Part shown: piece by piece, positions 62,105 to 64,000 of the stretch
Position numbering within the stretch: the first letter of the stretch is position 1
Layout of the letters: the number at the start of each line of letters is the position of its first letter
Assembly: GCF_003627075.1 (NCBI RefSeq)
Contig: NZ_CP032630.1
Coordinates: forward strand, 1,674,001-1,738,000
Direction of reading: 5' to 3'
DNA length: 64,000 nucleotides
DNA from: Protaetiibacter intestinalis
Lineage (GTDB): Bacteria; Actinomycetota; Actinomycetes; Actinomycetales; Microbacteriaceae
Notes under the pieces: model-generated
The model's database searches: none
Told to the model about the DNA's origin: nothing
Seen by the model: the letters and a program-made list of their open reading frames with translations, nothing else
Made by a program: the position numbers and the translations under genes

Positions 62105-62701
62105 TCAGCGGGCGCGGGCCGCGAGGTCCTGGTGGGCGAGGCGCCGCAGTGCCGCGACGACCGGCTCGTGTCCCGCGGTGCCGAGCACCGCGTACTCGAG
62201 GGCGGCATCCGGTCGCGTGGGGATCTGCGCCATGTCGTACTCGGCGATCGCGCGGATGTGCGGCGCGTACGCCGCCAACCGGTCCGCGTCGAGCGGGACC
62301 CCGAGCGACTCGGCGGCGGCCAGCGCGCTCTCGAGCTGGCGCACGGCCACGTAGCGCGGGTCGTACACCCAGCCGAGCGTCTCGATCACGGCGCGGGCAC
62401 GCGGGTAGTCGTCGGCCTCGGGCACGGTCGGCGGCAGGTTGCCGAGCGCCCGGCCGAACGCGTCGAAGAGGGAGTCGCCCGGGTCGTCGACGACCGCGAG
62501 CACGCCCTTGGTCTGCTGCACGCTCAGCCCGACCGTGTCGGTGAGCGCGCGGATGACGCCCACCCGGTGCACGTGCTCCTCGCCGTAGTCGGCGCGCGTG
62601 CGCGAGAGCGTCTCGCCGGGGGCGAGCAGGCCCTCGCGCAGGTAGAACTTGAGCGTCGCGACCGGGACCCCGGTGCGGGAGGACAGTTCGGACATCAGCA
62701 T
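62105..62701 (-). CDS. MerR-family transcriptional regulator
   Basis: Effector-sensing regulator of 198 aa. The N-terminal MerR helix-turn-helix reads MSELSSRTGVPVATLKFYLREGLL with the typical second wing (ADYGEEHVHRVGVIRAL). The rest (about 75-198) is a helical effector domain with no cysteines, so metal sensing of the CueR/ZntR type is unlikely. The ATG at 62701 follows GAGGTG; a second ATG at 62695 is possible. It is divergent from a small membrane protein gene whose promoter spacer contains a perfect dyad, the classic MerR target layout. Confidence 0.88.
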   Translation of the reverse strand: MLMSELSSRTGVPVATLKFYLREGLLAPGETLSRTRADYGEEHVHRVGVIRALTDTVGLSVQQTKGVLAVVDDPGDSLFDAFGRALGNLPPTVPEADDYPRARAVIETLGWVYDPRYVAVRQLESALAAAESLGVPLDADRLAAYAPHIRAIAEYDMAQIPTRPDAALEYAVLGTAGHEPVVAALRRLAHQDLAARAR

Positions 62702-62712
62702 GAAGGCACCTC

Positions 62713-62741
62713 TTGCATTAGATAGTAACAGTATCTAACAT
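62713..62741 (+). promoter_or_regulatory. Promoter of the small membrane protein gene with MerR-type operator in its spacer
   Basis: TTGCAT (62713-62718), 17 bases, TAACAT (62736-62741). The dyad TTAGATA-N7-TATCTAA (62718-62738) fills the spacer. The -10 box lies 7 bases before the ATG at 62749, so the transcript is probably leaderless. The 17-base spacing differs from the 19-20 bases of classical MerR-activated promoters. Confidence 0.7.
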
Positions 62742-62748
62742 GGACGCC

Positions 62749-63174
62749 ATGACGACGCACCCCTGGACCACCATCCTGCTGGGAGCCCTCCTGCTCAGCC
62801 TCATCACCGTCGAATCCGGCGGCTGGTTCCTCACCCGCGTCGGCCGGGGCGCCATCCCCGCCAACACCCTGCAGAAGAACTTCTTCCGCGCGGGCCACGC
62901 GCACGCCGCCGTGCTGCTCATGCTGAGCCTCGTCGTCATCCCCCTGCTCGACACGGTCGCCCTGCCCCTCGGCGTCGACCTCGTGGCGCGCTTCGGCATC
63001 CCGACCGCCGCACTGCTCATGCCCGCGGGCTTCTTCCTCTCGGTGCTCGGGCGCGAGCCCGCCCGGCCCGGGCGCGCGTTCGCGCTGCTCTGGATCGGCG
63101 CCACCTCGCTGACGCTGGGGCTCGCCGCCGCGGGCGTCGGACTCATCGGCGGCGGCGTGGCCCAGCTGCCGTAG
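62749..63174 (+). CDS. Small four-helix membrane protein under MerR control
   Basis: Membrane protein of 141 aa with about four hydrophobic segments: residues 6-22, 45-65, 80-100 and 112-136. FFRAGHAHAAVLLMLSL, with two His facing the second segment, is the most striking motif and could bind a cofactor or metal. I do not recognise the family. The ATG at 62749 is preferred over the one at 62740, because the latter lies inside the -10 box. Its role may be linked to the signal sensed by the divergent MerR regulator. Confidence 0.75.
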   Translation: MTTHPWTTILLGALLLSLITVESGGWFLTRVGRGAIPANTLQKNFFRAGHAHAAVLLMLSLVVIPLLDTVALPLGVDLVARFGIPTAALLMPAGFFLSVLGREPARPGRAFALLWIGATSLTLGLAAAGVGLIGGGVAQLP

Positions 63175-63214
63175 CCACGGGACCAAGGGCACTGGGGCGC
63201 CCGCGGCGCCGACG

Positions 63215-63220
63215 TAGGAT
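63215..63220 (+). promoter_or_regulatory. Leaderless -10 box of mqo
   Basis: TAGGAT lies 7 bases before the GTG at 63228, with no ribosome site. Confidence 0.5.
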
Positions 63221-63227
63221 GGCAGGC

Positions 63228-64000
63228 GTGTCTGAACCCGTCGACGTCGTCCTCATCGGCGGCGGGGTGATGAGCGCCACCCTCGGATCGCTGCTGCAGC
63301 AGCTCGAGCCGGAGTGGTCGATCACCATCCTCGAAGCCCTGCCGCGCATCGCCCAGGAGAGCTCCAACCCGTGGAACAACGCGGGCACCGGGCACTCCGC
63401 CCTGTGCGAGCTCAACTACACGCCCGAGAAGGGCGGCGTGATCGACACCACGCAGGCGGTCAAGGTCAACGAGCAGTTCCAGCTCTCGCGGCAGTACTGG
63501 TCGTACCTCGTCGAGCAGGGCCTGCTGCCCGAGCCGCAGAAGTTCATCAACCCCGTTCCGCACCTCAGCTTCGTGTGGGGCGCGGACAACGTCGACTACC
63601 TGCGCCGCCGCTACGAGGCGCTCAAGGACCACCCGCTGTTCCCCGGTCTCGAGTACAGCGAGGATGCGGCCGTCATCCGCTCGTGGGCGCCGCTGCTCAT
63701 CCCGGGCCGCAAGAAGGACCAGCCGATCGCCGCGACCCGCATCGTGGGCGGCTCGGATGTGGACTTCGGTGCGCTCACCGACGAGCTCGTCGAGGGTCTC
63801 GTCGCGCGCGGCGCCGAGCTGCGCACCGAGCGCAAGGTCACGGGCCTCAAGCGCCTGAAGGACGGCACCTGGCGCGTCTCGGGTCGCCACGTGGTCGGCA
63901 ACACCCCCTTCGAGCTCACGGCGCGCTTCGTGTTCGTGGGCGCCGGGGGAGCCGCGCTCGGCCTGCTGCAGCGCTCCGGCATCCGCGAGATCCGCGGCTA
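63228..64000 (+). CDS. mqo: Malate:quinone oxidoreductase, cut by window edge
   Basis: Membrane-associated FAD enzyme that oxidises malate to oxaloacetate and passes electrons to the quinone pool. The first 257 residues are visible of about 490 expected. FAD motif VVLIGGGVMSATLG near the N-terminus, LEALPRIAQESSNPWNNAGTGHSALCELNYTP (the Mqo hallmark), VNEQFQLSRQYWSYLVEQG, and FINPVPHLSFVWG. The GTG start is fixed by a TAGGAT box 7 bases upstream. The reading frame stays open to position 64000. Confidence 0.97.
   Translation, partial: MSEPVDVVLIGGGVMSATLGSLLQQLEPEWSITILEALPRIAQESSNPWNNAGTGHSALCELNYTPEKGGVIDTTQAVKVNEQFQLSRQYWSYLVEQGLLPEPQKFINPVPHLSFVWGADNVDYLRRRYEALKDHPLFPGLEYSEDAAVIRSWAPLLIPGRKKDQPIAATRIVGGSDVDFGALTDELVEGLVARGAELRTERKVTGLKRLKDGTWRVSGRHVVGNTPFELTARFVFVGAGGAALGLLQRSGIREIRG

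Overview
The window is high-GC actinobacterial DNA, most likely from a member of the Microbacteriaceae. The evidence is the GC-rich codon use, frequent GTG starts, ATGA/TGATG start-stop overlaps, the many TANNNT boxes 6-8 nt before start codons (leaderless promoters), a PcaD-PcaC fusion (PcaL), and an SRP RNA next to tRNA-Ser. I infer the taxon from style only. I see no insertion sequence, integrase, phage module or CRISPR array, and no gene-free stretch longer than 300 bases.

Positions 1-29776 form a hemicellulose (arabinoxylan) utilisation island. On the minus strand lie xylA, xylB and a peptide-type ABC binding protein with its permease. Divergent from xylA is a LacI regulator, followed by a 1335-residue sortase-type GH10 xylanase carrying a base-perfect duplication of a CBM22 module. 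A second minus-strand operon (17593 to 10836) encodes a sugar ABC importer, a GH3 beta-xylosidase-like enzyme and a cytoplasmic GH10 enzyme. It faces a ROK regulator and a GH1 beta-glucosidase. Next come a secreted GH93-like exo-arabinanase, a LacI regulator, a second sugar importer, a GH1-like hydrolase and a GH51 arabinofuranosidase. Likely operators tie these genes into circuits: CGAAA-N-TTTCG links the xylanase to the xylo-oligosaccharide importer, TACAACGTTGTA links the two arms of the arabinan locus, and GTTGC..GCAA sits at both the xylA and xylanase promoters.

Positions 30014-41818 hold general genes: a Bcr/CflA exporter, a PAP2 phosphatase, an M15 peptidase with peptidoglycan-binding repeats, a saccharopine dehydrogenase-like/GNAT/CtpE-like P-type ATPase operon, two membrane proteins, an ABC exporter pair, and an AbiEi/DUF559 nuclease-like gene bracketed by paired inverted repeats. 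tRNA-Ser(GGA) and the SRP RNA follow, only 4 nt apart.

Positions 42307-53973 are one tightly coupled operon for 4-hydroxybenzoate and protocatechuate: a NitT/TauT-type ABC importer, an IclR regulator, pcaF, pcaI, pcaJ, pobA, pcaH, pcaG, pcaB and pcaL. It lies between the SRP RNA and dnaX. After it come dnaX, recR, lysC (with an internal start for the beta subunit), a minus-strand three-gene SPFH/zinc-ribbon/membrane-anchor cassette, asd, a MerR regulator divergent from a small membrane protein, and the first part of mqo, which runs off the window. Several gene ends carry long-armed inverted repeats of a common design (11-26 bp arms, loops of 25 or 44-48 nt), the least explained feature here.
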